Shown here: in pieces, positions 1 through 8,693 of the stretch
Layout: every line of letters begins with the position of its first letter
Numbering within the stretch: the stretch's first letter is position 1
Assembly (NCBI RefSeq): GCF_003111645.1
Contig: NZ_CP022187.1
Span: 4,216,001-4,280,000, forward strand
Length of the DNA: 64,000 nt
Source: Parazoarcus communis
Lineage (GTDB): Bacteria > Pseudomonadota > Gammaproteobacteria > Burkholderiales > Rhodocyclaceae
Direction: 5' to 3'
Notes under the pieces: model-generated
What the model was told of the DNA's origin: nothing
Seen by the model: only the letters and a program-made list of their open reading frames with translations
Databases searched by the model: none
Made by a program: the position numbers and the translations under genes

Positions 1-318
1 ATCGAGCAGACGCAGTCCTACAACGGGCTCTACTACGTCCTCATGGGGCGCCTGTCGCCGCTGGACGGTGTCGGTCCGCGCGAACTGAAGCTCGACAAGC
101 TGCTCGCCCGGGCGGGCGATGGCAGTGTGCGGGAAGTGATTCTTGCCACCAATTTCACCAACGAAGGTGAGGCGACCGCGCATACACTTGCCACCTTGCT
201 AAGTGCGCGCGGACTGTCCGTGAGCAGGCTGTCGCGCGGTGTGCCGGTGGGTGGCGAGCTTGAGCATACCGACATTGGCACGATCGCCCAGGCGCTCGTT
301 GAGCGACGGGGCCTCTGA
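1..318 (+). CDS. recR: Recombination protein RecR, C-terminal part
   Basis: The window opens inside this gene; the reading frame is open from base 1 to the TGA at 316-318, giving about 105 C-terminal residues. RecR works with RecF and RecO to load RecA at single-stranded gaps. The visible part is the end of the Toprim domain and the C-terminal segment: [20 protein letters not shown], then [18 protein letters not shown] and the terminal [17 protein letters not shown] block, all typical of RecR. The N-terminal helix-hairpin-helix and zinc finger lie outside the window. In many proteobacteria recR follows dnaX and ybaB, which cannot be checked here. Confidence 0.93.
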   Translation: MEQTQSYNGLYYVLMGRLSPLDGVGPRELKLDKLLARAGDGSVREVILATNFTNEGEATAHTLATLLSARGLSVSRLSRGVPVGGELEHTDIGTIAQALVERRGL

Positions 319-394
319 GGCTCGAAATTGTGCGCCGCGGCATCGGTGGGGGCTTTGCGGCTTCTTCCGTTGTGCGCAAGGGCTTGAAATCCTT

Positions 395-418
395 GACTGC
401 TCAAGGTCTTGAGCGGTC
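395..418. promoter_or_regulatory. Imperfect 24-bp dyad upstream of petA
   Basis: GCTCAAG (399-405) and CTTGAGC (408-414) form a perfect inverted repeat around a 2-bp centre. It extends to GAC...GTC with one mismatch pair. It lies between recR and the petA -10 box. The short centre suits a dimeric DNA-binding protein better than an RNA hairpin, but no factor can be named. Confidence 0.4.
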
Positions 419-447
419 TATGGCTTTCTCTGTTGCAGTGAGTTCGC

Positions 448-453
448 TATAAT
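448..453 (+). promoter_or_regulatory. Probable -10 box for petABC
   Basis: A perfect TATAAT lies in the context CGCTATAATCC, about 50 bp before petA. No convincing -35 box sits 17 bp upstream, so the promoter may need an activator. The same GCTATAAT context recurs before tRNA-Phe and upstream of hemA in this window. Confidence 0.5.
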
Positions 454-504
454 CCTTGGGTTTTTGTATCCAGGTCTTTCGTTTTCCATACTGGGAAGAG
501 GGTC

Positions 505-1098
505 ATGAGCGTTGAACAAAAGATGGACAGCGGTCGCCGCACATTGTTGCTGGCAACGTCTGCCGTAGGTGGCGCAGCCGCCGTGGCGACGGCAGTGCCG
601 TTCGTTGCCAGTCTGACGCCGTCCGAGCGCGCAAAGGCAGCAGGCGCGCCGGTTGAGGTGGATGTGGGCAAGCTCGCTCCGGGCGAGATGATGACGGTCG
701 AGTGGCGCGGCAAGCCGGTCTGGGTGCTCCGTCGCACCCCCGAGATGTTGGAGGCGCTTGCAAAAGCCGAACCCAACCTCAGCGACCCGGGTTCGGAGAA
801 GCAGCAGCAGCCCGAGTACGCAAAGAACCAGCACCGTTCGATCAAGCCGGAGTTTCTGGTCGCGGTCGGTATCTGTACGCACCTTGGTTGCTCACCGTCG
901 GAGAAGTTCAAGCCGGGCGCGGAAGCAGGCATGTCTGCTGACTGGCCGGGCGGCTTCCTGTGTCCATGTCACGGTTCGATGTTCGATCTGGCTGGCCGCG
1001 TGTACAAGAGCATGCCGGCGCCGGACAACCTCGAAATTCCGCCGCACAAGTACCTTGCGGACACCACTATCCTCGTTGGCGACGACGGAAAGGCGTAA
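505..1098 (+). CDS. petA: Ubiquinol-cytochrome c reductase, Rieske iron-sulfur subunit
   Basis: This is the 2Fe-2S subunit of the cytochrome bc1 complex, which takes the first electron from ubiquinol and passes it to cytochrome c1. The 197-residue protein has an N-terminal twin-Arg region (SGRRTLLLATSAVGGAAA) that acts as a Tat signal-anchor. The cluster motifs are CTHLGC (C124, H126, C129) and CPCHGS (C153, C155, H156), so all four ligands and the disulfide pair are present. It is the first gene of petABC; the petB start directly abuts its stop codon. A purine-rich RBS (GGAAGAGGG) precedes the ATG. Confidence 0.97.
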   Translation: MSVEQKMDSGRRTLLLATSAVGGAAAVATAVPFVASLTPSERAKAAGAPVEVDVGKLAPGEMMTVEWRGKPVWVLRRTPEMLEALAKAEPNLSDPGSEKQQQPEYAKNQHRSIKPEFLVAVGICTHLGCSPSEKFKPGAEAGMSADWPGGFLCPCHGSMFDLAGRVYKSMPAPDNLEIPPHKYLADTTILVGDDGKA

Positions 1099-1101
1099 GT
1101 G

Positions 1102-2370
1102 ATGACGACCAAATCTCAAGCCTTGCTGAACTGGGTCGATGAGCGTTTTCCGCTGACCTCGTCGATCAAGGGTCACCTGACCGAGTACTACGCACCGAAG
1201 AACTTCAACTTCTGGTATTTCTTCGGTTCGCTCGCGCTCATGGTGCTGGTGATCCAGATCGTGACCGGTATCTTTCTGGTCATGCACTACAAGCCCGATG
1301 CCTCGCTGAACGCCGCCGGTGTGCCGGTGGCCTTTGCCAGCGTCGAGTACATCATGCGCGATGTGCCGGGTGGCTGGATCATCCGCTACCTGCACTCGAC
1401 CGGGGCCTCCGCGTTCTTCATCGTGGTCTATCTCCACATGTTCCGCGGTCTGCTCTATGGCTCGTACCGCAAGCCGCGCGAACTGATCTGGATCTTCGGT
1501 ACCCTGATTTTCCTGGTGCTGATGGCCGAAGCGTTCATGGGCTATCTGTTGCCATGGGGGCAGATGTCGTTCTGGGGCGCACAGGTGATCGTTAACCTGT
1601 TCTCGGCCATTCCGCTGATCGGACCTGACCTGTCGCTGGTGATTCGTGGTGACTTCGTCGTTTCGGACGCCACTCTGAACCGCTTCTTCTCCTTCCACGT
1701 CATTGCCGTGCCACTGGTGCTGATCGGCCTCGTTGCTGCCCATATCGTGGCGCTGCACGAAGTCGGCTCCAACAACCCGGACGGTGTGGAAATCAAGAAG
1801 AAGAAGGACGCCAACGGCATCCCGCTCGACGGCATTCCCTTCCATCCGTACTACACGGTGAAGGACATCGTCGGCGTGGTGGCCTTCCTGTTCTTCTTCA
1901 GCGCAGTGGTGTTCTTTGCGCCTGAAGCAGGTGGCTACTTCCTCGAGTTCAACAACTTCCTGCCGGCCGACCCGCTGGTGACCCCGCCGCACATCGCGCC
2001 GGTGTGGTACTTCACGCCGTTCTACTCGATCCTGCGTGCCGTGACCTATCCGCTGTTCGGTCTCGACGCCAAGTTCTGGGGCGTGGTGGCGATGGGCGCA
2101 TCGGTGGTGATCATCGCCTTCCTGCCGTGGCTGGACCGCAGCCCGGTCAAGTCGATGCGCTACAAGGGCGTGATCTTCAAGAGCGCTGTTGCGATTTTCG
2201 TGGTCTGCTTCGCCATTCTCGGTTACCTGGGCGTGCTCCCGCCGACCCCGGGCCGTACCCTGGTTTCGCAGATCTGCTCGGTCCTGTACTTCGCCTTCTT
2301 CCTGGCCATGCCGTGGTACAGCAAGCTCGACAAGTGCAAACCCGAACCGGAAAGGGTGACTTTCAAATGA
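1102..2370 (+). CDS. petB: Cytochrome b of the bc1 complex
   Basis: This is the membrane-embedded, di-heme subunit carrying the Qo and Qi quinone sites. The protein is about 422 residues, a full-length proteobacterial cytochrome b with N- and C-terminal halves fused. Visible features include several hydrophobic helices, the heme-ligand helices (HSTGASAFFIVVYLHMFRG and FHVIAVPLVLIGLVAAHIVALHE) and the PEAGGYF segment near the PEWY-equivalent region. GTG at 1099 directly after the petA stop is an alternative start one codon upstream of ATG 1102. The stop overlaps the petC start as ATGA, indicating translational coupling. Confidence 0.96.
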   Translation: MTTKSQALLNWVDERFPLTSSIKGHLTEYYAPKNFNFWYFFGSLALMVLVIQIVTGIFLVMHYKPDASLNAAGVPVAFASVEYIMRDVPGGWIIRYLHSTGASAFFIVVYLHMFRGLLYGSYRKPRELIWIFGTLIFLVLMAEAFMGYLLPWGQMSFWGAQVIVNLFSAIPLIGPDLSLVIRGDFVVSDATLNRFFSFHVIAVPLVLIGLVAAHIVALHEVGSNNPDGVEIKKKKDANGIPLDGIPFHPYYTVKDIVGVVAFLFFFSAVVFFAPEAGGYFLEFNNFLPADPLVTPPHIAPVWYFTPFYSILRAVTYPLFGLDAKFWGVVAMGASVVIIAFLPWLDRSPVKSMRYKGVIFKSAVAIFVVCFAILGYLGVLPPTPGRTLVSQICSVLYFAFFLAMPWYSKLDKCKPEPERVTFK

Positions 2371-3107
2371 AATCGCGTGTAATCAGTTTCATCAAGCGTG
2401 CTGCTGCCGTGGTGCTGTTTGCGCCGGCAATGGCGATGGCTGCCGGTGCTGTCCTGCACCTCGACAAGGCGCCGGTGAGCACGGATCCGGCTGCGCTGCA
2501 GCACGGTGCCAAGCTCTTCGTCAACTACTGTCTGAACTGCCACGGTGCCTCTTTCCTGCGCTACAACAGGCTGCAGGACATCGGGCTGTCCGAGGAGTCG
2601 ATTCGCGACAATCTGATGTTCACCGGTGAAAAGACCGGCGATCTGATGAAGATCGCGATGCGCCGTGAGGAGGCCAAGCAGTGGTTTGGCGCAGCGCCTC
2701 CCGACCTGACCCTGGTTGCACGTGCCCGTGCTTCCGAGTTCGGCAGCGGCGCCGACTGGCTCTACACCTACCTGCGTCAGTTCCATCGTGACCCGAACCG
2801 TCCGACGGGCTGGAACAACCTGGTTTTCCCGAACGTCGGCATGCCGCACGTGCTGTGGGAGCTTCAGGGTGAGCAGGTGGCGAAGGCCGGCGACCATGGT
2901 TCGACGCTTGAGCTGGTCAAGCCGGGCAAGCTGACCGCCGAAGAGTACGACAATGCCATCGCGGATCTCGTGTCCTACATTGTCTGGATGGGAGAACCCG
3001 TCGCCGAGAAGCGCAAGACCATCGGCATGGTTGTGCTTGCCTTCCTTGCAGGTCTGTTCGTTCTGGCGCTCGCGCTGAAGAAGAACTACTGGAAGGATAT
3101 TCATTGA
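2367..3107 (+). CDS. petC: Cytochrome c1 of the bc1 complex
   Basis: This 246-residue protein carries electrons from the Rieske subunit to soluble cytochrome c or the terminal oxidase. It begins with a Sec signal (MKSRVISFIKRAAAVVLFAP...AMA), has one heme-c site CLNCH (C55, C58, H59) and ends with a membrane anchor (IGMVVLAFLAGLFVLALALKK), so the heme domain is periplasmic. The start overlaps the petB stop by the ATGA tetranucleotide. The longer frame beginning at 2004 runs through petB in another frame and is not the start. Confidence 0.96.
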   Translation: MKSRVISFIKRAAAVVLFAPAMAMAAGAVLHLDKAPVSTDPAALQHGAKLFVNYCLNCHGASFLRYNRLQDIGLSEESIRDNLMFTGEKTGDLMKIAMRREEAKQWFGAAPPDLTLVARARASEFGSGADWLYTYLRQFHRDPNRPTGWNNLVFPNVGMPHVLWELQGEQVAKAGDHGSTLELVKPGKLTAEEYDNAIADLVSYIVWMGEPVAEKRKTIGMVVLAFLAGLFVLALALKKNYWKDIH

Positions 3108-3154
3108 GCGGATCGGTGACTGGCCGCAAGGCCTGACACTCGTTTCCCTCCAGA

Positions 3155-3194
3155 CGCACCGCGCAAATCAATGCGTGGTGCGCTTTTGTTTTTT
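3155..3194 (+). terminator. Rho-independent terminator of petABC
   Basis: GCACCGCGC (3156-3164) pairs with GCGTGGTGC (3173-3181), with one wobble, around an 8-nt loop. The stem is followed by TTTTGTTTTTT. It separates petABC from sspA. Confidence 0.85.
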
Positions 3195-3214
3195 GCATCC
3201 GGAGTCGCAACATC

Positions 3215-3811
3215 ATGATGAATCTTTATTCCGGTACGACCGATCCCTTCAGTCACCGTTGCCGGATCGTGCTCTTCGAGAAGGGCATGGATTTCGAGGT
3301 GATCGATGTCGACCTCTACAACAAGCCCGAAGACCTTGCGATCATCAACCCGTACGGCCGCGTGCCGGTGCTGGTGGATCGCGATCTCGTGCTGTACGAG
3401 TCGAACATCATCAATGAATATATCGACGAGCGCTTCCCGCATCCGCAGTTGATGCCGCCGGATCCCATCCTGCGTGCGCGGGCGCGGCAACTGCTGCATA
3501 CGTTCGAACACGAGCTGTTTGCTCACATCGCCGCACTCGAGGCCAACCAGAAAGGCGTGGACAAGACCCGCGCGCATGTGCGCGACCACCTGACCCAGCT
3601 GGCACCGATCTTCACCAAGCAGAAGTTCATGCTGGGTGACGAGTTTTCCATGCTGGACGTGGCGATCGCGCCCTTGCTGTGGCGTCTTGAGCACTACGGA
3701 ATCGAACTGCCGAAAGCGGCTGCTCCGATGATGAAGTACGCCGAGCGCATTTTCAGCCGTCAGGGTTTCATCGACGCGCTGACGCCGTCCGAGAAGGTAA
3801 TGCGGCGCTGA
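3215..3811 (+). CDS. sspA: Stringent starvation protein A (GST fold)
   Basis: This 198-residue protein has an N-terminal thioredoxin-like GST domain (YSGTTDPFSHRCRIVLFEKG, then NPYGRVPVLVDRDLVLYES) and an all-helical C-terminal domain (LGDEFSMLDVAIAPLLWRL). SspA binds RNA polymerase and modulates transcription during starvation in E. coli; a catalytic GST function is not expected. It lies between petABC and sspB, the usual order in beta- and gammaproteobacteria. Two Met codons open the frame (3215 and 3218), and the first is used here. Confidence 0.94.
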   Translation: MMNLYSGTTDPFSHRCRIVLFEKGMDFEVIDVDLYNKPEDLAIINPYGRVPVLVDRDLVLYESNIINEYIDERFPHPQLMPPDPILRARARQLLHTFEHELFAHIAALEANQKGVDKTRAHVRDHLTQLAPIFTKQKFMLGDEFSMLDVAIAPLLWRLEHYGIELPKAAAPMMKYAERIFSRQGFIDALTPSEKVMRR

Positions 3812-3881
3812 CATGACGACGCTTCGACCGGTCGCGCGGGATTGTGCGGTCCGGTCGGGCGGAACTTAGGACACGCAAGAC

Positions 3882-4352
3882 ATGGTATCCACCAAGCCTT
3901 ACCTGGTTCGTGCCATCTACGAATGGTGTTCTGATCAGGGCTTCACGCCCTATCTTGCCGCCCGGGTCGATTCCAGCACCCGCGTGCCACCCGGCTACGG
4001 CAAGGACGGTCAGATTGTGCTCAACGTCGGGGCGGACGCGACCAACAAGTTGACGATGGACAATGAGTCGATCAGCTTTCAGGCGCGTTTCAACGGCTCG
4101 GTGCAACACATCCTGATTCCGATGAGCAATGTTCTGGCCGTCTATGCGCGCGAGAACGGGCAGGGCATGGCGTTCGAGGCGGACATCGATGATGGTGAGC
4201 CGTTCGAAGAAGATGCGCCGGATGACGCCGATGTGACGGGGCTCGAGCTTGCACCCGAGCCCGAGGCATCGCCCGAGCCGTCCGAGTCGCCCAAGTCCGG
4301 TGACGATCGTCCGCCGCCCCCTCGTGGCGGCCATCTCAAGATCGTCAAGTAA
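3882..4352 (+). CDS. sspB: ClpXP protease specificity-enhancing factor SspB
   Basis: SspB is the adaptor that delivers ssrA-tagged peptides to ClpXP. In this 156-residue protein the folded substrate-binding domain covers about residues 1-105 (STKPYLVRAIYEWCSDQGF, NVGADATNKL, ISFQARFNGSVQHILIPMSN). An acidic, Pro/Glu-rich flexible tail follows and ends in the ClpX-docking segment GGHLKIVK. It lies 70 bp after sspA, probably in the same operon. A GACCGG/CCGGTC inverted repeat (3826-3831 and 3851-3856) sits in the gap. Confidence 0.95.
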   Translation: MVSTKPYLVRAIYEWCSDQGFTPYLAARVDSSTRVPPGYGKDGQIVLNVGADATNKLTMDNESISFQARFNGSVQHILIPMSNVLAVYARENGQGMAFEADIDDGEPFEEDAPDDADVTGLELAPEPEASPEPSESPKSGDDRPPPPRGGHLKIVK

Positions 4353-4363
4353 TACCCACCCCG

Positions 4364-5551
4364 TCAGGCGACGCTCAGCTGCGCCGCCTGACGCCGGTGA
4401 TCTGTGACCCACGTTTCGTAGAGTGCGCCGAGTCGCCGACTCATCTCCTCGGTGTGCCACTGCTGCGCATAGTCCCGCGCATCGCTCCCCAGTTGCTGCA
4501 GTTGTCTGCGATCGCTCAGCAGTTGGGCAACGATCTCCGCAAAGCGGACCGGATTGTTCGGCGCGATCCTGCAGCCCTGCTGCGGTGCCAGGATATCCAC
4601 CGTTCCCATTTCGGCAAGGGCCACCACCGGCGTGCCCAGTGCCATCGCTTCCAGCAGCACAAGCCCCTGCGTTTCGGTGCGTGACGCAAATACAAAGAGA
4701 TCCGCGGCCCGATAGCAATCGTGCAGTTCGTTGTGACGGTCGAGGTAGCCGAGGAAGCGGATGTGCTCGCCGAGGCCTGCACGTTCGACCTTCGTGCGCA
4801 GGCTGCTCAGCGCAGGACCTTCTCCGGTAATGAGCAGCATTGCCGCGGGCTCGCTCCTGCGCAGCTCACCGACCATGTCGATGAGAAAGTCGATGTTCTT
4901 CTCGTGTGCGACCCGGCCGACAAAGAGCAGCAGGCGCCGGCTCTTGGGAATGTCGTAGCGCTGACGAAAGTGACAGCCGTCGCCACCGTGAAACTGGTGT
5001 TCCGGAATCCCGGTGGGGAGGATGTGCACCGGCGTGCTCACACCGTAGGCCGCAAGCGTATCGGCCATCGCCCGTGAGGGCACGATGACGGCGTCGAGTT
5101 CGTTGCACTGCTGGCGCGAGAAGCGTCGTGCCGCGCCGCGCAGCCATGCGCGGGGCACGAAGGGTACGTAGTGAAAGAGGTATTCCTCAAAAAACGTGTG
5201 ATACGTGGCGACGCAGGGAAGGTCGAGGGCCTTCGCCAGTTCGAGTCCGGCGTAGTGCGCAACGAAGGGCGTGTGGATGTGCACCAGATCGAAGCGCTGT
5301 CCCTGCAAGGCTGCGATCTGGTCGTGGATCGCCGCACGCTGCATCATGCGATCCTCCGGGTCTAGCGGGATGAAGCGCGAGGGAATCCGGATGATGTCGC
5401 CCGCGCTGCTGGTGCTGTGCTGAGGGTAGGCGGGGGCAATGAGCGTGGAGCGGATGCCGCGTGCCTTGAGAGAGTTGCGGAACGTCTCTATCGATGTGCT
5501 GACCCCATTGATGCGGGGAAAGAACACATCTGAAATCATCAGGATGTTCAT
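4364..5551 (-). CDS. Glycosyltransferase family 4 (GT-B)
   Basis: This 395-residue retaining GT4 glycosyltransferase opens with NILMISDVFFPRINGVSTSI, typical of enzymes related to the alpha-mannosyl and diacylglycerol glucosyl transferases. The C-terminal Rossmann domain has the sugar-nucleotide region LLFVGRVAHEKNIDFLIDMV and the E-x7-E type motif ETQGLVLLEAMALGTPVVA. There is no signal peptide, so it is cytosolic or membrane-peripheral. It is convergent with sspB, and no glycan cluster surrounds it, so the acceptor and donor cannot be named; a glycolipid or lipid-linked acceptor is possible. It is divergent from the hemerythrin gene. Confidence 0.85.
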   Translation of the reverse strand: MNILMISDVFFPRINGVSTSIETFRNSLKARGIRSTLIAPAYPQHSTSSAGDIIRIPSRFIPLDPEDRMMQRAAIHDQIAALQGQRFDLVHIHTPFVAHYAGLELAKALDLPCVATYHTFFEEYLFHYVPFVPRAWLRGAARRFSRQQCNELDAVIVPSRAMADTLAAYGVSTPVHILPTGIPEHQFHGGDGCHFRQRYDIPKSRRLLLFVGRVAHEKNIDFLIDMVGELRRSEPAAMLLITGEGPALSSLRTKVERAGLGEHIRFLGYLDRHNELHDCYRAADLFVFASRTETQGLVLLEAMALGTPVVALAEMGTVDILAPQQGCRIAPNNPVRFAEIVAQLLSDRRQLQQLGSDARDYAQQWHTEEMSRRLGALYETWVTDHRRQAAQLSVA

Positions 5552-5733
5552 GGTCTGTGCCGGTTGTCGTCAGCCCAATCTAGCGTTTCCCGATGACCGC
5601 TTCATTGCAGTGTCCTGGAGGGGAAGGGTTTTTACAGTATGCGGTTGACCGACATCATCGGACCGGTGACGATTCTGCGTTATAAAGCGGCACCGCAAGG
5701 CCCGAGTGGGCCGATGTTCAGGAGAATGCAAGG

Positions 5734-6228
5734 ATGGCACTGATGCAATGGAACGAGCAGCTTCAGCTCGGTCTCGGAAAGATGGACCAGACCCACGAGG
5801 AGTTCGTGAGCCACTACAACGCCGTTGTCGAGGCTGCGCCCGAGCACTTTCTGGCACGCCTCGATGACTTCATCGCCCACACCGAAGCACATTTCGATCA
5901 GGAAAATCGCTGGATGGAGCAGGTGAATTTCCCCGGCTGCCATCGTGCCGAGCACGACCGTGTCCTGGTCGTGATGCGTGACGTACGCAATCGTCTCGAG
6001 CGTGGTGATGCGTTTCTGGGCAAACGGCTGATGGAGGAGTTGCCTGCCTGGTTCGACAATCACGTCAATGGCATGGATGCCGCACTGGCCTTTCATCTGG
6101 ACAGTATCGGCTTCGATGTCGAGACCGGCGTGATCACGCCGCCTGAGGGTGACTGCAGCGGGAGTGCACCGGCAGGCAGTTGTGCCTGCACGTCTGCACC
6201 TGCCCGGGCGGACGCGGAGAAGGTGTAA
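5734..6228 (+). CDS. Bacteriohemerythrin with Cys-containing tail
   Basis: This is a 164-residue single-domain hemerythrin with a di-iron O2-binding four-helix bundle. All seven expected iron ligands are present: H21, H53, E57, H70, H74, H110 and D115. The core ends near residue 125. An extra tail of about 35 residues contains Cys residues (CSGSAPAGSCACTSAPARAD) that hemerythrins do not need. There is no signal peptide, so it is cytosolic. Likely roles are O2 storage or delivery to oxygen-dependent enzymes, or O2/NO sensing. It stands alone, divergent from the glycosyltransferase and convergent with dadA. A run of ten C residues follows the stop (6230-6239). Confidence 0.9.
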   Translation: MALMQWNEQLQLGLGKMDQTHEEFVSHYNAVVEAAPEHFLARLDDFIAHTEAHFDQENRWMEQVNFPGCHRAEHDRVLVVMRDVRNRLERGDAFLGKRLMEELPAWFDNHVNGMDAALAFHLDSIGFDVETGVITPPEGDCSGSAPAGSCACTSAPARADAEKV

Positions 6229-6256
6229 GCCCCCCCCCCGCGATGCGCCCGCTGTG

Positions 6257-7519
6257 TCAGGGGCGCCGGACGGGGAAGGGCACGGTCGGTGCGCGACCGT
6301 GCATCAGGCCGGCGAGAATCTCGGCCGAGCCGCAGGCCAGGGTCCAGCCCAGCGTGCCGTGGCCGGTGTTGTACCAGAGATTGACGCCGCGCCCCTTGCC
6401 GATGATCGGCAGGTTGCTCGGGGTGGCGGGGCGCAGCCCGGTCCACAGTTTCGCCTGAGCCGGGTCGATGGCGCCGGGCAGCCGCGTGCGGGCCCAGTCC
6501 AGAATCGCACGGCCGCGCGCGGGATCGATCGTGAGGTCAAAGCCGTTGAGTTCGGCTGTGCCGGCGATACGCAGCCGGTCGCCGAGCCGGGAGCAGACGA
6601 TGCGGCGGGATTCATCGGTCAGGCTGACCTGCGGAGCCCGTGCCGGGTCCGCAACCGGCGCCGTGATCGAATAGCCCTTCACCGGATAGATCGGCAGGTG
6701 TTCGCCAAGCGAGTGCACGATGAGCGGGCTGAAGCTGCCCATGCACACCACATAGGCGTTGGCGGTGAGGGTGCCAGCCCGCCCTTCGCTGTCACGTACC
6801 TCGACACCGTCGATCAGGCCGCCAGTGTGGGTCAGACGCTCGATTGTCGTCTGATAGTGGAACTGCACACCGTCGCGTGCGAGCACCTTCGCCAGCGCGC
6901 TGGTAAAACGCATCGCGTCGCCGTTCTCGTCGCCCGGTGCATGCAGACCACCCGCGAGCGTCGGCGCAAGCGCGGCGAGCGCGGGCTCGATTGCAAGGCA
7001 TTCGGCGGCTGAGCACACCCGGACGTCAATGCCGAGTCGCATCAGATGCTCGGCGCGTGCCGGTGCATGCGCGAAATCCCTGGCGCTGAAAAACAGGTGA
7101 AGAATGCCCTGCTCGCGCGCATCGTAGTCGTTCCCGATGCCGGCGGCTGCGCGTACCCGGTGCAGCTCGCGCTGACTGTGGATGGCAAGCGCTGCAATCG
7201 CCTCGGTGTTGCGCTGCGTGCGCCACGGCAGACACTCATGCAGAAAGGACAGCGCCCAACGCCACTGGTCAAGGCTTGCCTGAGGGCTGAAGCGCAGCGG
7301 AGCGTCATCCCGGCCGAGCCAGCGCAGCGCCAGGAAAGGTGCTGCAGGGTTGGCCCAGGGCTCGGGATGGCTGACCGAGATCTGACCGCCATTGGCAAAG
7401 CTCGTTTCCTGTCCGGCCTGCGGCTGGCGGTCTATCACGCTGACCTCGAACCCCGCCTGCTTCAGGTACCAGGCGGTGGTGACGCCGGTGATGCCGGCGC
7501 CGAGAACCATCACATGCAT
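6257..7519 (-). CDS. dadA: D-amino acid dehydrogenase small subunit
   Basis: This FAD flavoenzyme oxidatively deaminates D-amino acids (for example D-Ala) and passes electrons to the quinone pool at the inner membrane. The FAD Rossmann motif is VLGAGITGVTTAWYLKQAG at the N terminus, followed by the family signature QETSFANGGQISVSHPEPWA. The C-terminal region carries GLRPATPSNLPIIGKG and NTGHGTLGWTLACGS. The chosen start (420 residues) puts the Rossmann fold right after MHVM; the longer frame to 7666 adds an unrelated extension. No alanine racemase gene (dadX) is adjacent. It is divergent from fbp. Confidence 0.93.
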   Translation of the reverse strand: MHVMVLGAGITGVTTAWYLKQAGFEVSVIDRQPQAGQETSFANGGQISVSHPEPWANPAAPFLALRWLGRDDAPLRFSPQASLDQWRWALSFLHECLPWRTQRNTEAIAALAIHSQRELHRVRAAAGIGNDYDAREQGILHLFFSARDFAHAPARAEHLMRLGIDVRVCSAAECLAIEPALAALAPTLAGGLHAPGDENGDAMRFTSALAKVLARDGVQFHYQTTIERLTHTGGLIDGVEVRDSEGRAGTLTANAYVVCMGSFSPLIVHSLGEHLPIYPVKGYSITAPVADPARAPQVSLTDESRRIVCSRLGDRLRIAGTAELNGFDLTIDPARGRAILDWARTRLPGAIDPAQAKLWTGLRPATPSNLPIIGKGRGVNLWYNTGHGTLGWTLACGSAEILAGLMHGRAPTVPFPVRRP

Positions 7520-7691
7520 AACTTGGCTTATGTGCTCCAGAAAGACTGCCCGGTACGTGTCCGGGGCAGGGCAGCGAACCGCCAAGCCGTAAATGATAAC
7601 CGCCAGTGTGCATCTCGTGGTGCGCAGACGTCGCGGAAACGGGATAATCGGGTCTGACATCTTCAATCATCCGTCTCCGGGAGTTTTGCAC

Positions 7692-8693
7692 ATGCGTCGC
7701 GTCACCCTTACCCAATTCCTGATCGAGCAGCAGCGCGCCGGACGCGTATCGGCCGATCTGCGGCTCTTGCTCGAGGTCGTGGCTCGCGCCTGCAAGGCAA
7801 TCGGTGTCAATGTGTCCAAAGGGGCGCTCGCAGGCGTGCTGGGCGAGGCCGGCACGGACAACGTGCAGGGCGAGGCACAGAAGAAGCTCGACGTGATTGC
7901 CAACGAGATCCTGCTTCAGGCCAACGAATGGGGTGGCCACCTTGCGGCGATGGCGTCCGAAGAGGTCGAAACCGTGCATCAGATCCCGTTCGATTTCCCC
8001 AAGGGCGGCTATCTGCTGATGTTCGACCCGCTCGACGGTTCGTCAAACATCGACATCAACGTCACGGTGGGCACGATCTTCTCGGTGCTGCGCAACCCCG
8101 AGGGCGAGGGCGATCCGACCGAGGAAAGCTTCATGCAGCCGGGCAGCGAGCAGGTGGCCGCCGGCTATGCGATCTACGGCCCCTCCACCCAGCTGGTGCT
8201 GACAGTGGGCAAGGGCGTTCACGCCTTCACGCTCGATCGCGAGATGGGCAGCTTCGTCTACACCACTCCTTACATGACGGTGCCCGAGGAAACCCGCGAA
8301 TACGCCATCAATGCGTCCAACGCCCGCCACTGGGAGGCGCCGGTTCAGCGTTATATCGCCGAACTGCAGGAAGGCAAGGCCGGCCCCCGAGGTGTCGATT
8401 TCAACATGCGCTGGGTGGCATCAATGGTGGCTGACGTGCACCGTGTGCTGACCCGAGGCGGCATCTTCATGTATCCGCTCGACGAAAAATGCCGCGCCCA
8501 GGGCGGCAAGCTGCGGCTCATGTACGAAGCCAATCCGATGGCCATGCTGATCGAACAGGCCGGTGGCGCAGCGACCACCGGGCGCGAGCGCATCCTCGAC
8601 ATCAAGCCCAGCAAGCTGCACCAGCGTGTGCCTGTCGTGCTCGGCTCGAAGAGCGAGGTCGAACGCGTGACTGCATATCATCTTGAAGCTTGA
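7692..8693 (+). CDS. fbp: Fructose-1,6-bisphosphatase, class I
   Basis: It hydrolyses fructose-1,6-bisphosphate to fructose-6-phosphate in gluconeogenesis, which fits growth on acetate and other organic acids suggested by actP and ppc. The 333-residue protein has the metal and substrate motif [20 protein letters not shown], the acidic ASEEVE site and [10 protein letters not shown] near the C terminus. ATG 7692 is chosen because it is followed by the family N terminus [15 protein letters not shown]; the frame upstream to 7593 lacks homology features. Its 3' end overlaps the next gene by 11 bp. Confidence 0.95.
   Translation: MRRVTLTQFLIEQQRAGRVSADLRLLLEVVARACKAIGVNVSKGALAGVLGEAGTDNVQGEAQKKLDVIANEILLQANEWGGHLAAMASEEVETVHQIPFDFPKGGYLLMFDPLDGSSNIDINVTVGTIFSVLRNPEGEGDPTEESFMQPGSEQVAAGYAIYGPSTQLVLTVGKGVHAFTLDREMGSFVYTTPYMTVPEETREYAINASNARHWEAPVQRYIAELQEGKAGPRGVDFNMRWVASMVADVHRVLTRGGIFMYPLDEKCRAQGGKLRLMYEANPMAMLIEQAGGAATTGRERILDIKPSKLHQRVPVVLGSKSEVERVTAYHLEA

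Noticed and set aside
892..1992. Minus-strand frame of 366 codons
   Set aside because: It is antisense to petA/petB, with low-complexity His/Arg/Glu-rich translation.
6149..7012. Plus-strand frame of 287 codons
   Set aside because: It is antisense to dadA and overlaps the end of the hemerythrin gene; a shadow frame.
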